DNA from: Omphiscola glabra
Lineage: Eukaryota; Mollusca; Gastropoda; Lymnaeidae
Length of the DNA: 64,000 nucleotides
NCBI GenBank assembly: GCA_964017045.1
Contig: OZ024807.1
Location: 4,402,481 to 4,466,480, forward strand
Direction: 5' to 3'
Positions 36,950-49,000 of this stretch are shown here, in pieces; the stretch's first letter is position 1, and the number at the start of each line of letters is the position of its first letter. The translations under genes and the position numbers were made by a program. The notes under the pieces are model-generated. The model made no database searches. It saw only the letters and a program-made list of their open reading frames with translations, and had not been told where the DNA came from.

Positions 36950-37125
36950 GAATGAACTCCAGAGAAGAGGCAAGTAGGTTAAATAAAAGCAGTTGTAGAA
37001 CTGACAAGGAACTCCAGAGAGTGGGCTACGCAAGTAGATTAAATAAAAAGCAGTTGTAGAACTTACAATGAAATCCGGAGAGTAGGCTACCCAAGTAAAA
37101 TAAATTAAAGCAGTTGTAGAACTTA
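36950..37125. repeat. Tandem repeat, about 61-bp unit, three copies
   Basis: Copies share GGAACTCCAGAGA, GGCTACGCAAGTAGATTAAA and GCAGTTGTAGAACT. Confidence 0.8.
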
Positions 37126-38239
37126 CGGTTCAAACGATTCTGCCCCAGGTGTAACGGTAATCAATGAGGAGTTTGAATGTTGGCGGGGGATACGGGAAGT
37201 TACTGGTTAAGATGAAATATGATTTGTACGCATCACAGTTACCGCTGGGGTATGAAAACAGACGATTTAACGCAGTATCTGGGGGAAAATTAATAGTACG
37301 GCATATTCACACTAATATTACCAAGAATAGTGGTGTGTGAAAAGTGGTGCCGGTACCCTAATTTGACCATATGAATAGTGCGCCATTCATACACGTGGCG
37401 CAATCCATGAACTACAAAACTCAGCAGGACCATCAAGGTCTAATTTGCTGATTTAAAACTAGACTATTTTCTAATGTGTAATGACTGATAGACGAAAGGA
37501 GCGCGCGTTCCCTCACTTTGGAATAAACGTAATTATTCTAATACTAATACGAATATACTATTATTTTACATATCTCATTATTATCTTATATTTCATAAAA
37601 GCTTTAACTTTTATTCACTTTTAAAATTCGACGAAAAGCCAATCAAATATATGTTTTCGTAGAGAACAATTTTATAATTATTTTTTATAAGCGATTTAAT
37701 CAGCAATCGTTGAATTAATTTGATTCATAATAATTCAAACCATGCACCTTTTGAATCATTAGTTTTAAAACGTGAATTGACCAGGTAAGGCGAAATTGCA
37801 AGAATGTTCAACGATCCGGTGGAACAAGTGCGAATCTATCATGTCTGATGTGTTTTGACAGATTTAATGAATGCATCGTCTATTAAAACACTCGTGTGAG
37901 AGACATGGCAATGCGTCCTTTACGAGCTCTGTCAGTTTTTCAATTCTGGTCGATAGTACAGTTGAGAAGGAAAGTACCGGTACTTGCTTACCTACATAAC
38001 TAGTAAGAGGGTTCTCTAAATCGTTTATCACTGCCCAAAAATCCAATTATTTTTTTTTAAACTTTTTCTTTTTTACCTTAAAGTACTGTATTAATTCATT
38101 TTTTTAATTTTTTAAAAAATTGTTTGGATTAATTTCATTGCAACTCTCGTAAAAGTGTTGTAATATTTCTATGTGAGGCGTAGCCCAAAATGATAAGAAC
38201 CACCAAGCCCGGAAGGCTATTCCCACGTTTAAGTTAAGT
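37126..38239. other. AT-rich flank upstream of the GPCR gene
   Basis: No gene, repeat array or transposon end recognised. The short minus-strand open frame at 37864-38046 has no family resemblance and no convincing splice context. Confidence 0.4.
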
Positions 38240-38312
38240 TTAAAAAGTGAGCCTAGCCCTAGGCTGGGGTACCGCGCTATATAAGACAACATATAATAAT
38301 AATAATAATAAA
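38240..38312 (+). mobile_element. SINE-like 3' tail with (ATA)n
   Basis: GTGAGCCTAGCCCTAGGCTG and GGGTACCGCGCTATATAAGA, followed by ATAATAATA repeats, matches 45440-45510 in the same orientation (GTGAGCCCAGCCCTAGGCTG, then TTATAAGACAAC and a similar tail). A shared end plus variable simple-repeat tail is typical of SINEs or LINE 3' ends. Confidence 0.55.
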
Positions 38313-38454
38313 ACTAACACCGAGAAAAGAAAGTGATTTTCCTGACAGAGTTTTCTATAACTGTCTGAATGTTCGAATTTGGACAGCTTTTTCTCAGAGT
38401 ACGTCGTACTGGCTGTTTCTACTGCAGGTGAACAGTGACAAGGAGAAGAGAAGA

Positions 38455-39522
38455 ATGCGTCATTTAAATTTCAGCAGTCAAGAAGCGTATGAAGACATAA
38501 CAAACTGTGAGGGTGACGTCACAAACTGTGAAGGTGACGTGGACAAATACGAATTCAACCCACTGGTTGATGACGCGACCCTTGGGGTCATCATCATCGT
38601 CCAGTACTGCGTCATCAGCAGTGTCATAAATGTCTGTGGAATGATCACCAACTTGATCAACATCGCCGTTTTCATCAAGATGGGTTTCGTCGAGGTGATC
38701 AACATCAGTCTCTTGGGCCTGTCCGTGGCCGACCTTGGCAGCCTCGTCGCGCTGCAGTTCTTCAACATCTGCATCAGTCCGTGGATGCAGACGGCCGACA
38801 TCCCGTTCGACGCTTTCGAGGTGGCGTATTTGGCCGGAGGATGGCCCAGGATGTACACAGTGCGCGTCGTTGGCTGGGTAACGGCTTTCATCACCTTCGA
38901 GAGATGCTTGTGCATCGCCCTGCCTTTGAAGGTGAAGGTCATCCTAACCCCGAGGAGGACCGTCTACGTCATCATTTTGATCTTTGTCTTCATCGCCGCC
39001 GCTCTGTCCGCGAGCTTCATAACGACAACGCTTGTCTGGAAGTTCTTCCCGGGTAAAAATAAGACGCTCGTGGGGATAGGCGTCACTGCCAACCGGAAGG
39101 GAGTGGACAGTATTACATTTGTCGTTAATGACATCTTCCTCCCCATATCCGCGTATGTGTCAGTCGTCGTGTGCACCGTCGTTCTAACCGTGAAGCTCAG
39201 CTCAAAAGCAAAATGGCGCCAACAGTCAACGACCAAGTCAGATCACGTGACCGGAAAGGAGAAACAGGTCATGAAACTCGTAAACGTCATATCCGGTCTG
39301 TTCATCGCCTCCTATTTCCCCAACGCGGTTGTCTTCTTCTGGATGGCGCGCGAGCCAGAGTTCAACATAGACGGGAAATATCGAAACATCTTCATGGTCT
39401 GTTTCTCTTATTGTTTCATAGCCGAGTCCATCAACTCGTGTGTCAACATCGTGGTCTATTATAAAATGAGTTCAAAGTTCAAGACAGTTTTCAACACAAT
39501 GTTCTGCATCAGCCCATCGTAG
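38455..39522 (+). CDS. Rhodopsin-like (class A) G protein-coupled receptor, gastropod chemoreceptor-like, 355 residues
   Basis: A single uninterrupted frame from the first ATG at 38455 to the stop after ISPS. Seven hydrophobic segments lie near residues 44-75, 83-107, 124-152, 169-193, 223-247, 273-297 and 308-336. Class-A marks are LSVAD in TM2, FERCL at the DRY position after TM3 (148-152), FIASYFPN in TM6 and a variant NPxxY as NSCVNIVVYY in TM7 (327-336). The N-terminus has one N-glycosylation site (NFSS) and a duplicated TNCEGDV. Such intronless, divergent receptors are common in gastropods and proposed as chemosensory, but a neuropeptide ligand cannot be excluded. The frame is GC-rich with many C-ending codons against an AT-rich background. 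An acceptor-like CTGCAG ends at 38427, so an upstream untranslated exon, or a start codon in one, is possible. Confidence 0.85.
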   Translation: MRHLNFSSQEAYEDITNCEGDVTNCEGDVDKYEFNPLVDDATLGVIIIVQYCVISSVINVCGMITNLINIAVFIKMGFVEVINISLLGLSVADLGSLVALQFFNICISPWMQTADIPFDAFEVAYLAGGWPRMYTVRVVGWVTAFITFERCLCIALPLKVKVILTPRRTVYVIILIFVFIAAALSASFITTTLVWKFFPGKNKTLVGIGVTANRKGVDSITFVVNDIFLPISAYVSVVVCTVVLTVKLSSKAKWRQQSTTKSDHVTGKEKQVMKLVNVISGLFIASYFPNAVVFFWMAREPEFNIDGKYRNIFMVCFSYCFIAESINSCVNIVVYYKMSSKFKTVFNTMFCISPS

Positions 39523-40069
39523 ATTAAAAAAACAACAAAAAACTTAATATAGTTTTCAAAGGTTTTTGGCAACTATTTAGGACCATCTCCCACTTTGTTA
39601 ACTATAGAAACACAAAACTCTGTTCCATTTAAGAAGTCATAAATGTCCGAGTGATGCTTCAGGGCAATGTTACAGAGTGATCCTTCAGAATGTAAAAAAA
39701 AATAATTGTTTCAATTAAAATCAATGGGGTATCGAAACAAAAAAATTTGTTTTAAAGCTCCTGTGACTGATATTGTTGCAATGTAATTAGTGCGATCTTA
39801 GAACATGTGCACACTTCAAATGGTTAATTCTTAACTGAAACAAAGTTGTCAGTATTTAGTTATGCATGCCTTATTTTTATTTCGGAAGCCTTTTTACATT
39901 TAGTTAATACTCATATTTTGATTCATTTCATTACAGTAAATTACATACACATTTCAATGCAAAAATGTTTGCTCTTCAAAACAATGTTGATGAAATCAAG
40001 CCAGTGGTTCTCCTCAATTATTATATATAATATTTATATCCATGTAAAAGAAACTTTGAGATGGTAGCA
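39523..40069. other. 3' flank of the GPCR gene
   Basis: AT-rich; likely includes the 3' untranslated region. No clear polyadenylation signal close to the stop and no other gene recognised. Confidence 0.4.
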
Positions 40070-40145
40070 TCCCCTAGCAGTAGCGCGCACTATATAGCAT
40101 CACGTAGCAGTAGCGCGCACTATATAGCATCACTTAGCAGTATCG
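40070..40145. repeat. Short tandem repeat, 30-bp unit
   Basis: Two and a half copies around AGCATCACGTAGCAGTAGCG and CGCACTATAT. Confidence 0.8.
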
Positions 40146-40259
40146 CCACTACGTGTAGAGCAAACGGTGTGACGTCCCGGCCATTCATCCCAAAAAATCA
40201 AAGAGAGAAATAAACAAAATTCAGACGTGTCATGTTGTATATATTATTGAAAGAACCAT

Positions 40260-41625
40260 TTGATGCCTGGTGGCTTTAGAATCAGATGTTCTGTCCCGTT
40301 ATTAGAAGCTCTGCCAGGTAATCAGATTTCTGTCCCGCTATCAGAAGTAGAAGCTCTGACAGGTAATCAGATTTCTTTTCAGTTATTAGAAGCTCTGCCA
40401 AGTAATCAGATTTCTGTCCCGTTATTAGAAGCAGAAGCTCTGACAGGTAATCATATTTCTGTCCTGTTATTCGAAGCTATGCCAGGTAATCAGATTTCTG
40501 TCCCGTTATTAGAAGCTCTGACAGGTAATCAGATTTCTGTTCAGTTATTAGAAGCTCTGCCAGGTAATCAGATTTCTGTCCTGTTATTAGAAGCTCTGCC
40601 AGGTAATCAGATTTCTGTCCCGTTATTAGAAGCAGAAGCTCTGACAGGTAATCATATTTCTGTCCTGTTATTCGAAGCTATGCCAGGTAATCAGATTTCT
40701 GTCCCGTTATTAGATGCTCTGCCAGGTAATCAGATTTCTGTCCCGCTATCAGAAGTAGAAGCTCTGACAGGTAATCAGATTTCTGTTCAGTTATTAGAAG
40801 CTCTGCCAGGTAATCAGATTTCTGTCCTGTTATTAGAAACTCTGCCAGGTAATCAGATTTCTGTCCTGTTATTAGAAGCAGAAGCTCTGACAGGTAATCA
40901 TATTTCTGTCCTGTTATTCGAAGCTATGCCAGGTAATTAGATTTCTGTCCCGTTATTAGAAGCTCTGCCAGGTAATCAGATTTCTGTCCCGCTATCAGAA
41001 GTAGAAGCTCTGACAGGTAATCAGATTTCTGTTCAGTTATTAGAAGCTCTGCCAGGTAATCAGATTTCTGTCCTGTTATTAGAAGCTCTGCCAGGTAATC
41101 AGATTTCTGTCCCGTTATTAGAAGCAGAAGCTCTGACAGGTAATCATATTTCTGTCCTGTTATTCGAAGCTATGCCAGGTAATCAGATTTCTGTCCCGTT
41201 ATTAGAAGCTCTGCCAGGTAATCAGATTTCTGTCCCGCTATCAGAAGTAGAAGCTCTGACAGGTAATCAGATTTCTGTTCAGTTATTAGAAGCTCTGCCA
41301 GGTAATCAGATTTCTGTCCTGTTATTAGAAACTCTGCCAGGTAATCAGATTTCTGTCCTGTTATTAGAAGCAGAAGCTCTGACAGGTAATCATATTTCTG
41401 TCCTGTTATTCGAAGCTATGCCAGGTATTTAGATTTCTGTCCCGTTATTAGAAGCTCTGCCAGGTAATCAGATTTCTGTCCCGCTATCAGAAGTAGAAGC
41501 TCTGACAGGTAATCAGATTTCTGTTCAGTTATTAGAAGCTCTGCCAGGTAATCAGATTTCTGTCCTGTTATTAGAAGCTCTGCCAGGTAATCAGATTTCT
41601 GTCCCGTTATTAGATGTTCTGTTTC
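40260..41625. repeat. Large minisatellite with 39/45-bp units and a 246-bp higher-order period
   Basis: Base unit is GGTAATCAGATTTCTGTCCC plus GTTATTAGAAGCTCTGCCA (39 bp); a 45-bp variant adds GAAGTA or GAAGCA. The marker CCCGCTATCAGAAGTAGAAG recurs at 40742, 40988, 41234 and 41480, exactly 246 bases apart (four 39-mers plus two 45-mers). All lengths are multiples of three, so one frame stays open with a 13-residue period, GNQISVPLLEALP. It is broken by TAG near 40937 and 41429. No signal peptide, homology or flanking splice sites support a gene. Confidence 0.95.
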
Positions 41626-41906
41626 GGTGACTCAAGAGCAAGTAATTAATTATTTGGACGAAGGCAATGTTAATTTTTTTATAAATTATTTAATACCTTT
41701 TAAACATGGATAATGCCATTCGATATCTCATACACTTCTTTAATGAATGGGTTATTTGGTGCACCCAGAGCATTGTAACTAATTTGATTTGAAATCTAAG
41801 AGTGAAATGTTCAATCTGAATCAAACTTATAACGTGTGGGATTTCAACAATTCTACTTTCAGTTTTAGTATCAGTTATGTAAGGTAGTGATGTTGAAAAC
41901 GAGGGA

Positions 41907-42362
41907 TTGTCACATATCATCTATCAAGTGAAACTGGGGTGGTCACTATTGGAAGAACGACGACTATCCAGGCTCTCCATGATTTACAAGATAAATAATG
42001 GGCTAGTCCACTGCTCTGGCATTAAACAGAAACTCGTCCCTCTCCTCCATAGACAGCGACGAGGCCATGACAGGCAGTTCCGGCTCATACCAGCGAGAAG
42101 CCAGTATAGGAACTGCTCATTCCTGTCAAAGACAATCAGGGACTGCAACAAGCTTTTAAAAGTAACAGTTGAGGCGACAACACTTGACTCATTTGCGTCT
42201 ATTGCCTCAGGCCTTCCAACCCCCAGTGCATGATACCCTCACTAAGTAACTCTTGTAACCAGTGAAATACCCTCATCAACACCAGGCACAGAGACATTGC
42301 AAATCCCATCTACATTCATAGGAGCCATAATGATAAATAAATTGATCGTGGGCCCTTAATAT
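41907..42362 (+). mobile_element. LINE (CR1/L2-like) 3'-end fragment
   Basis: The frame reads LGWSLLEERRLSRLSMIYKI, then NGLV, RRGHDRQFRL, NCSFLSKTIRDCNKL and TTLDSF. This is the order at the C-terminus of CR1/L2-like reverse transcriptase proteins (W..L..RR...R...YKI.NGL, RGH...). Everything upstream is absent. The 3' end runs into an A-rich tail near 42350. Confidence 0.75.
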
Positions 42363-42679
42363 ATAGAAGAAAAAGAATATCACCTTACATTCTATTTATA
42401 CCGAAGTAGGCCACAGGTTAGTATAACTATAGAGTTGTAAACCACTACAAAGTAAATTCACAATAGGGAAAAAAAACGAACATTTTTATTAAATAATTGA
42501 ACAGTAAATACTTCTCATTTTTTTTGTAAAAAAAAGACAAATTTTAATGTGTACCAATATTTGTTGTTTTTGTTACAAACTACATGTTCAGAATCATATC
42601 CCCAATACTAAACGTATAAACAAAATCTACAACCGCAGCAAAACCATGGCATACTACAAATCTTTCATTCTTAACAAAG

Positions 42680-43205
42680 CAGTGCACTGGACACACCTTA
42701 ACAGGTACAATGGACACACCCTTACAGCGGTGCAATGGACACACCTTAACAGGTACAATGGACACACCCTTACAGCGGTGCAATGGACACACCCCTACAG
42801 CGGTGCAATGGACACACCCCTACAGTGGTGCTCTGGACACACCCCTATAGTGGTGCACTGGAACACCAATACAGCGGTGCAATGGACACACCTTAACAGG
42901 TACAATGGACACACCCTTACAGCGGTGCAATGGACACACCCCTACAGCGGTGCAATGGACACACCCCTACAGTGGTGCTCTGGACACACCCCTATAGTGG
43001 TGCACTGGAACACCAATACAGCGGTGCAATGGACACACCCCTACAGTGGTGCTCTGGACACACCCCTATAGTGGTGCACTGGAACACCAATACAGCGGTG
43101 CAATGGACACACCCCTACAGTGGTGCTCTGGACACACCCCTATAGTGGTGCACTGGAACACCAATACAGCAGTACAATGGACACACCCCTACACCGGTGC
43201 ACTTG
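42680..43205. repeat. Minisatellite, about 24-25-bp unit with higher-order structure
   Basis: About 20 units built on ACAGCGGTGCAATGGACACA and CCCCT, with sub-types (CAGGTACAATGG, AGTGGTGCTCTGG, AGTGGTGCACTGGAACACC) that recur in the same order. The unit is mostly a multiple of three, giving spurious HTPIV/YSGAM peptides. Confidence 0.9.
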
Positions 43206-43564
43206 AAGCCCCCCTTACATAAGACAACCCTATGTACGACGAAAGTAGCAATCCGAATGAATGAGCTATCTAATTTTGCTAGGTATCCCTCTATTTCCCA
43301 CCAGTACCTGGAGATAAAGGCAACGGTGCATTGGGGAATTCATCTGGTTGAGTCTCATCCAGAGACCTAACTTAACCAACAGTAAATGAACACAATGATC
43401 TGTTACAAAACGATGCAGCCAATTGAAACAACAAACGGACAAAAGCACCAACCTTGTGGTTGCCCCCACCCTATTTATAATGGGACTAACAGACCCCCAC
43501 TGGTCTATACTATCGCCCTAGTTATTTCAATATCAACAAGTGACCATTGTGAAATGACCCACCC

Positions 43565-43672
43565 AAACCCGGGAAACACCATTGTGGACTGTCCTGCCTA
43601 AGCCCGGGAAACACCACTGTGATCTGTCCGACCTAAGCCCGGGAAACACCACTGTGATCTGTCCGAGTTAAG
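43565..43672. repeat. Tandem repeat, about 35-bp unit, three copies
   Basis: Copies share AAGCCCGGGAAACACCACTG and TGATCTGTCCGA. Confidence 0.85.
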
Positions 43673-43699
43673 CCTGACAAAACCCTCCACACCTTTACT

Positions 43700-43935
43700 A
43701 AAGCTATACACACAGACATCCACTTTAACATAATAAACTATCCACTTCCACACAGACATCCACTTTAACATAATAAACTATCCACTTCCACACAGACATC
43801 CACTTTAACATAACAAACTATCCACTTCCACACAGACATCCACTTTAACATAACAAACTATCCACTTCCACACAGACATCCACTTTAACATAATAAACTA
43901 TCCACTTCCACACAGTCATCCACTTTAACATAAAC
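43700..43935. repeat. Minisatellite, 40-bp unit, six copies
   Basis: CACACAGACATCCACTTTAA plus CATAATAAACTATCCACTTC, with AATA/ACAA variants. Confidence 0.92.
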
Positions 43936-44047
43936 GATCCACTTTCAAAACTAGACAAATATTTTTTTTTTTGCTTTCCCTGAGAAGACACTGAGTAAAA
44001 GAATGTCATGCATCGATTAAACTTGAGATTAATATAGCTATTTATGT

Positions 44048-44225
44048 TCTTGTTTCCTACTTGGTCTGCCGTTTGACTACTTCCAATCGTCCAGTTCTTG
44101 TTTCCTACTTGGTCTGCCGTTCGATAACTTCCCATCTTCTAGTTCTTGTTTCCTACTTGGTCTGCCGTTCGATAACTTCCCATCTTCTAGTTCTTGTTTC
44201 CTACTTGGTCTGACATTTGATTACT
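44048..44225. repeat. Minisatellite, 48-bp unit, four copies
   Basis: Copies share GTTCTTGTTTCCTACTTGGT and CTGCCGTTCGATAACTTCCC. A looser copy of flanking sequence recurs at 44230-44410 (CACATTCACCxATGTATCAC). Confidence 0.9.
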
Positions 44226-44414
44226 TCCAATCTTCCAAAGTACACTAGCTACTTAAACACATTCACCCATGTATCACAACCCCAGTTGGAACTCAACACA
44301 TACAAGCACTCAATAACCAATGGTCTGCCAAGTGTAGCTGCCATTTGACTACTTGCAATGTACACAACCTGAACACATTCACCAATGTATCACAACGCCG
44401 GTTGCAACTCAACA

Positions 44415-45439
44415 CAAACAAGCACTCAAAAGCTATTGCTCTGCATGCATCCTGATATTTATACCCAGCCGTTAAAAACACCTTATGGTCGGCCATCTCC
44501 TCACATGGTCAGCGGGATGGCAGTTGTTGTTGAATGTGTGTTTCTGCATCCTTCAGGTCTGGGAGGGGACCGGGATTCTATAAGAGCATGTAACAAAAAT
44601 AGGCCAAGTAAAAGATGATGACACAGTGGAATAAATTAGTTATAATGAGATATAGAGTACAGCATGGTCCAAAACTAGCAATACTGAAACTCCGGCATCT
44701 TGAACGCACTGTTTGTCAACGGTGCTTAAGTCCAGCTGCCATGTGACCATACATATATATTGGGCAGTTTTTGTTCAAAATGGGCCTTTTTACGAAGGAA
44801 AAAGTTTTCATAGATGAGCAAATATTATTTTGCTGGTGAACATAAAGGGTGACTGTGTTTAAAGAAAAAAAAAGTTGAAAAACAATTTCGAGAGATATTA
44901 AAAGAAGGCACCAAGTAACAAGCTTCTGGAAAGGTACTCTGCCAACGGAAGCGGAGAGTCTGACCAATCTGTTAATGAATGTAACTTTCATAGAAGGAAT
45001 TTCCACATGCTCATCACGGCTCACATATCTGGCTACATATTTAAACTTTTAAATTCAGACAGGCGAACGGAGCACTGTCTGGAGAAAATGGGCATAATTC
45101 TCATTACGGAAAAATGTACTGGTCGATCAGACTTCCCTTCCGTTTCCATTCATTGAAAGAATACATTTCCATACCTGCCGACTTTTGTAACAATAGAAAG
45201 CACAACTGTGTTGCTTAGTGCCATCCTATTAAATCTCTCTTGGAATTGTTCAGTCATAAACACGGCCCCTATCACAATCACTTAATCACTTACATACAAG
45301 CAAAAATGATCTTCACTTGTGGTATATGGGTGGGGTGAATATGCATTTGTTTTTGTTCTGTTGTTATACAGCTGGTTTTATTTCATAAATGTATTTTATT
45401 TTAAAGCCACGATCATGTCTCTTTTGCTAATATTTTTAT
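44415..45439. other. Intergenic sequence downstream of MRPL39
   Basis: No gene recognised. On the minus strand AATAAA signals near 45373-45395 are candidates for the MRPL39 transcript end. Minus-strand open frames here lack family resemblance. Confidence 0.35.
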
Positions 45440-45510
45440 GTACAGCGCGGTGAGCCCAGCCCTAGGCTGGGGTACAGCGATTTATAAGACAACTGGTAAT
45501 TATAATAATA
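45440..45510 (+). mobile_element. SINE-like 3' tail, second copy
   Basis: Matches 38240-38312 in orientation and order (CAGCCCTAGGCTGGGGTAC, TATAAGACAAC, then TAATAATAATA). Confidence 0.55.
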
Positions 45511-46024
45511 ATATATATTCCACCATCGAGAGACCCACTTGCAACAAAGACAGTCCAATATATAATTTTTTTTTAAACTTTTTTTGGAGAATGTGGCAAT
45601 GACTGACAGATCTACACATTCAAGATGCTGGAATCTCAGTAGTTACCTCTGGCGCACACTGTACTTTAATGCAATGCTCAAGTAAGTTATGGTACAAATG
45701 ATAGACTTCCTATTATGAAAATATATTGAAAATCTATCAAAGTAAATATCATCGGTCTTGTAGAAAAAAATTCTTGAGTTAACTGTCTGATAACGTTTGA
45801 CTGTTCCAATGGAAAGAGGACATTTCATGAGGCAGGATCAAACATCTCGCATTATACATGGACATGCATTTTAGGGCTTTTTTTTTTAAGGGCTTCGTAG
45901 ATATACACCTATATACATGGATTGCATTATACGCAGAAATATACGGTAAAATGGAAATAAAAAAGCACGTAAAATGAAATAAAGCCATAAATTGATCAAG
46001 ATAAGAATGACCTCCAGGGCCATT

Positions 46025-49000
46025 TTAAACATAGCAACCACTACTACTACATACCAGTTTTGCTGCTCTTGGTCTGAGGATAGTGTCATATGTCCAGGAG
46101 TGGAGCTGTTCACAAATGGGGAGGACAGTAACAAAAAAAAACCATCAATATATTTTTGTGTTGAAATTTAAATGCAATGATTTTTGAATAATAAGCCTTT
46201 TTTTCTCTCCCTGGAACATGGATTATATTTGAATAAATGTATTTCTTGTATCTGACGGCCAATGTAAGCTCACGATTAAGTTACACTATTACCCAACTTG
46301 ACATACATGATGCCCTAGTATGAACTCATTGCTATACACCTAGTATGAACTCATTGCTATCCACCTAGTATGAACTCATTGCTATACTATTGGACAATGG
46401 AGTCATAGAAACAATATGTATTGGCACACCTGGTGACAAAAAGATATTCATCGCATCAGCCACCCTACATACCATTATCTGTGTTGGTAGTGCCAGCCCT
46501 TGAACTCTGCTAAGCTTCCCAAAACTTGGACTCTCAATATCATGGATCTGGTGGATGAAAATGTATTTGTAGGCATTTAGAAATAATGGATATAAAGCAA
46601 GATATTCAATGTAAACTATGCATACAATAATTATATAAGAGAAGTCAATATTAAAAATTGGGATGCCCTCAGTTGACAATGAGATAATTATTAAATTCAA
46701 GAAATGAAAAGACCAAGTAATATCAAAGTCACTAACTGTAGCGAAGTTATTTATTTTGCTAAGATTGTTTTGATAAGGAAAGTGTCATTCAATTGAAAGT
46801 TTAAAAAAAAAAAATTATTACTTTACAAAAGAATAAACTTAATGAAAATTCAAACGACCTACAGCTGTGACGGAATATCTGCCAATCTGTGAAGTGTTGG
46901 CTATCATGGGACCGGAGCTGATATCAATGTGGTCTCCCATCCTGTACACAGTGACGGTGGAACCAGACTTTGACTTGGAGGCAATGGCTGGTATCTGTGC
47001 ACTCTTGAACCTGTTGTCTGAAAACATATCCCGTGCCACAGAAACCGGGAGGTCCAGCCTTTGGAATTTGAGGTCGGCAAAGTTGAGCCGTAACCCAATT
47101 CTACTTAAACAGTTCAATTCGGTCTGTAAAGAAAAAAAAAAGAAATGTCATTCATTAGGAGTGGAGCGTAACAGATGTAAAAGTCTTGAACAGCAGCTTA
47201 ATTTAAATAAGTCCAATGACTGGAAAAAATGTCTTTCTGCAACTGAGTTTTTACCTTGCTAGGTTTCCAATCACCCAAATTTAAATCTACATCGTAAACA
47301 AAGCTGCCACTTGACACTGGGAAAAAAAAAGATAAGAAAGGGTGACATAAAAAAATAACTATTCTCAAACAGAATTCGGAAGTTGAAATGTTACAACATG
47401 AAGACTAACGTTTGTATGGATGTAAAATGAAATTACATTTTGTAATAAAGTTGTTGCACAAAAATATAATTATAATATATATATAGATATACATTAAATA
47501 ATTAAAAATAATTACGGTGAGGATATTTATGGTGCTCACCATTCGGCGATGGAAAACTACACAATTCTACATAGAATTTGTCTTGAAAAGCTGTTTCTAA
47601 AACATGTCCAAGGACAAAGGAACATGTTCTCCAAAATGCCTTTAAAAAAAAAAAATTCTATGAATAGCATCACTGATGAATGGATAAGTTTGGCTATTTT
47701 ACTATTGGCTATTCAGATATAACAAATATACATATTGTAAAGAAACTATTTACCAGGAGAAAAGTAACCCAAAGAGAACATATGATCTTTATAGCTGTTT
47801 AAATTATACATTTTAATCCTGTGCTTACGTCCTGTGGTTAAATATGTAAAAAAATGAAGAAACTAGACATACAGGCCCTTTAATTATAAACAAGCTGAGA
47901 TAGTTTGAACTAATGCTCCAGCTGTCTTTATGATGGAAGAAACGATTTTGAATAAGGATTTCACTTAGTTTGTCATCCATAATTTTAGTATCATATTACT
48001 TCAAATATTTTATAGTCCAGTCTAATTTTTAACCAGCATGGCTGCCATCTCAATCTTACATTGTTAACTATTCTAGAGTCTTCCTCTTCAAAGTGAAGGA
48101 ATTTAATCTCACAATCAGTCTCCAGGGGTCTATGCATATCCCATGGTTGACCATTTACCAGAGCAAGAGCCGACCTTGTCATCAACAATTCTTGCATGTC
48201 TAATAGAAAGAAAGAGCCAATAATCATTTCCATATTTGAGAACTTAAGTCCAAATAATTTTGAATACTATCAACTTATTAACTCATTCATAACCGATGCT
48301 CCTCTGAAATTTCACAAGGTGGCAAATTTCCAGTCAAAGTTAACAAGCTCCACATGAACGATAGAAAAATAAATATTTTGCAACATGTGCAATAAAAAGA
48401 AATGCTTGTTCGCTTTATACTTTTTGTGTTATGTTACAGTAATGTCCAATGCATTGGTAGTGTAAATTATTTTAAGTCAAACAAAAAGCAAAGTGCTCAA
48501 CAGCCCAGGATCGTCATCACCAAAAAGATTATGCCCCTATTAAAATAACTAGTGTTCCCCTGAATATTGGTAAAAAAAAATGTAAGCCAGCAATCTTGAT
48601 TTTTCAATCTCATGAAATGTCAATAATTTATTTTTAAATATAGAGCCCCCAATTTTGTAATACTTTTAAAATGAGTATGTGTGCAGGTTGGAGATATCGT
48701 ACTTTGGGAAATAGCTAATGCTCCATTGCAGCCAAAGTAATGCTCATCCCTCATCTTTACCCTGACTTTGCCAAAGTTAAAGAGTAAAATCTGACAAAAA
48801 GAAAATTTGCAGGAATGTAGACCAAGATTGTCTTACTGTTTGAAGTGGATAGCAATTATAAGACAAAGGGAATAACTTATTTAAGAACCAAAAAAGCAAA
48901 ATGAAGAAGCAAACTTACGCATCGCACAGTTGAAAGGTGTTGATAAATCTTTATTCATGATGAGCGTGCAATCTTCCGGAATGCCAACATGCTTGACTTC

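Noticed and set aside
37864..38046. Minus-strand 60-codon open frame as a possible exon
   Set aside because: No recognised domain, no partner exon in phase, and a composition like the surrounding non-coding DNA.
38428..38454. Upstream GTG start for the GPCR
   Set aside because: GTG is not a normal start in animal nuclear genes; the first in-frame ATG is at 38455 and the GT lies right after an acceptor-like CTGCAG.
40263..40940. 226-codon frame starting with ATG and encoding a 13-residue repeat
   Set aside because: Frame is open because all repeat units are multiples of three; it ends at a single-base change in a repeat and has no supporting gene signals. Kept only as a finding.
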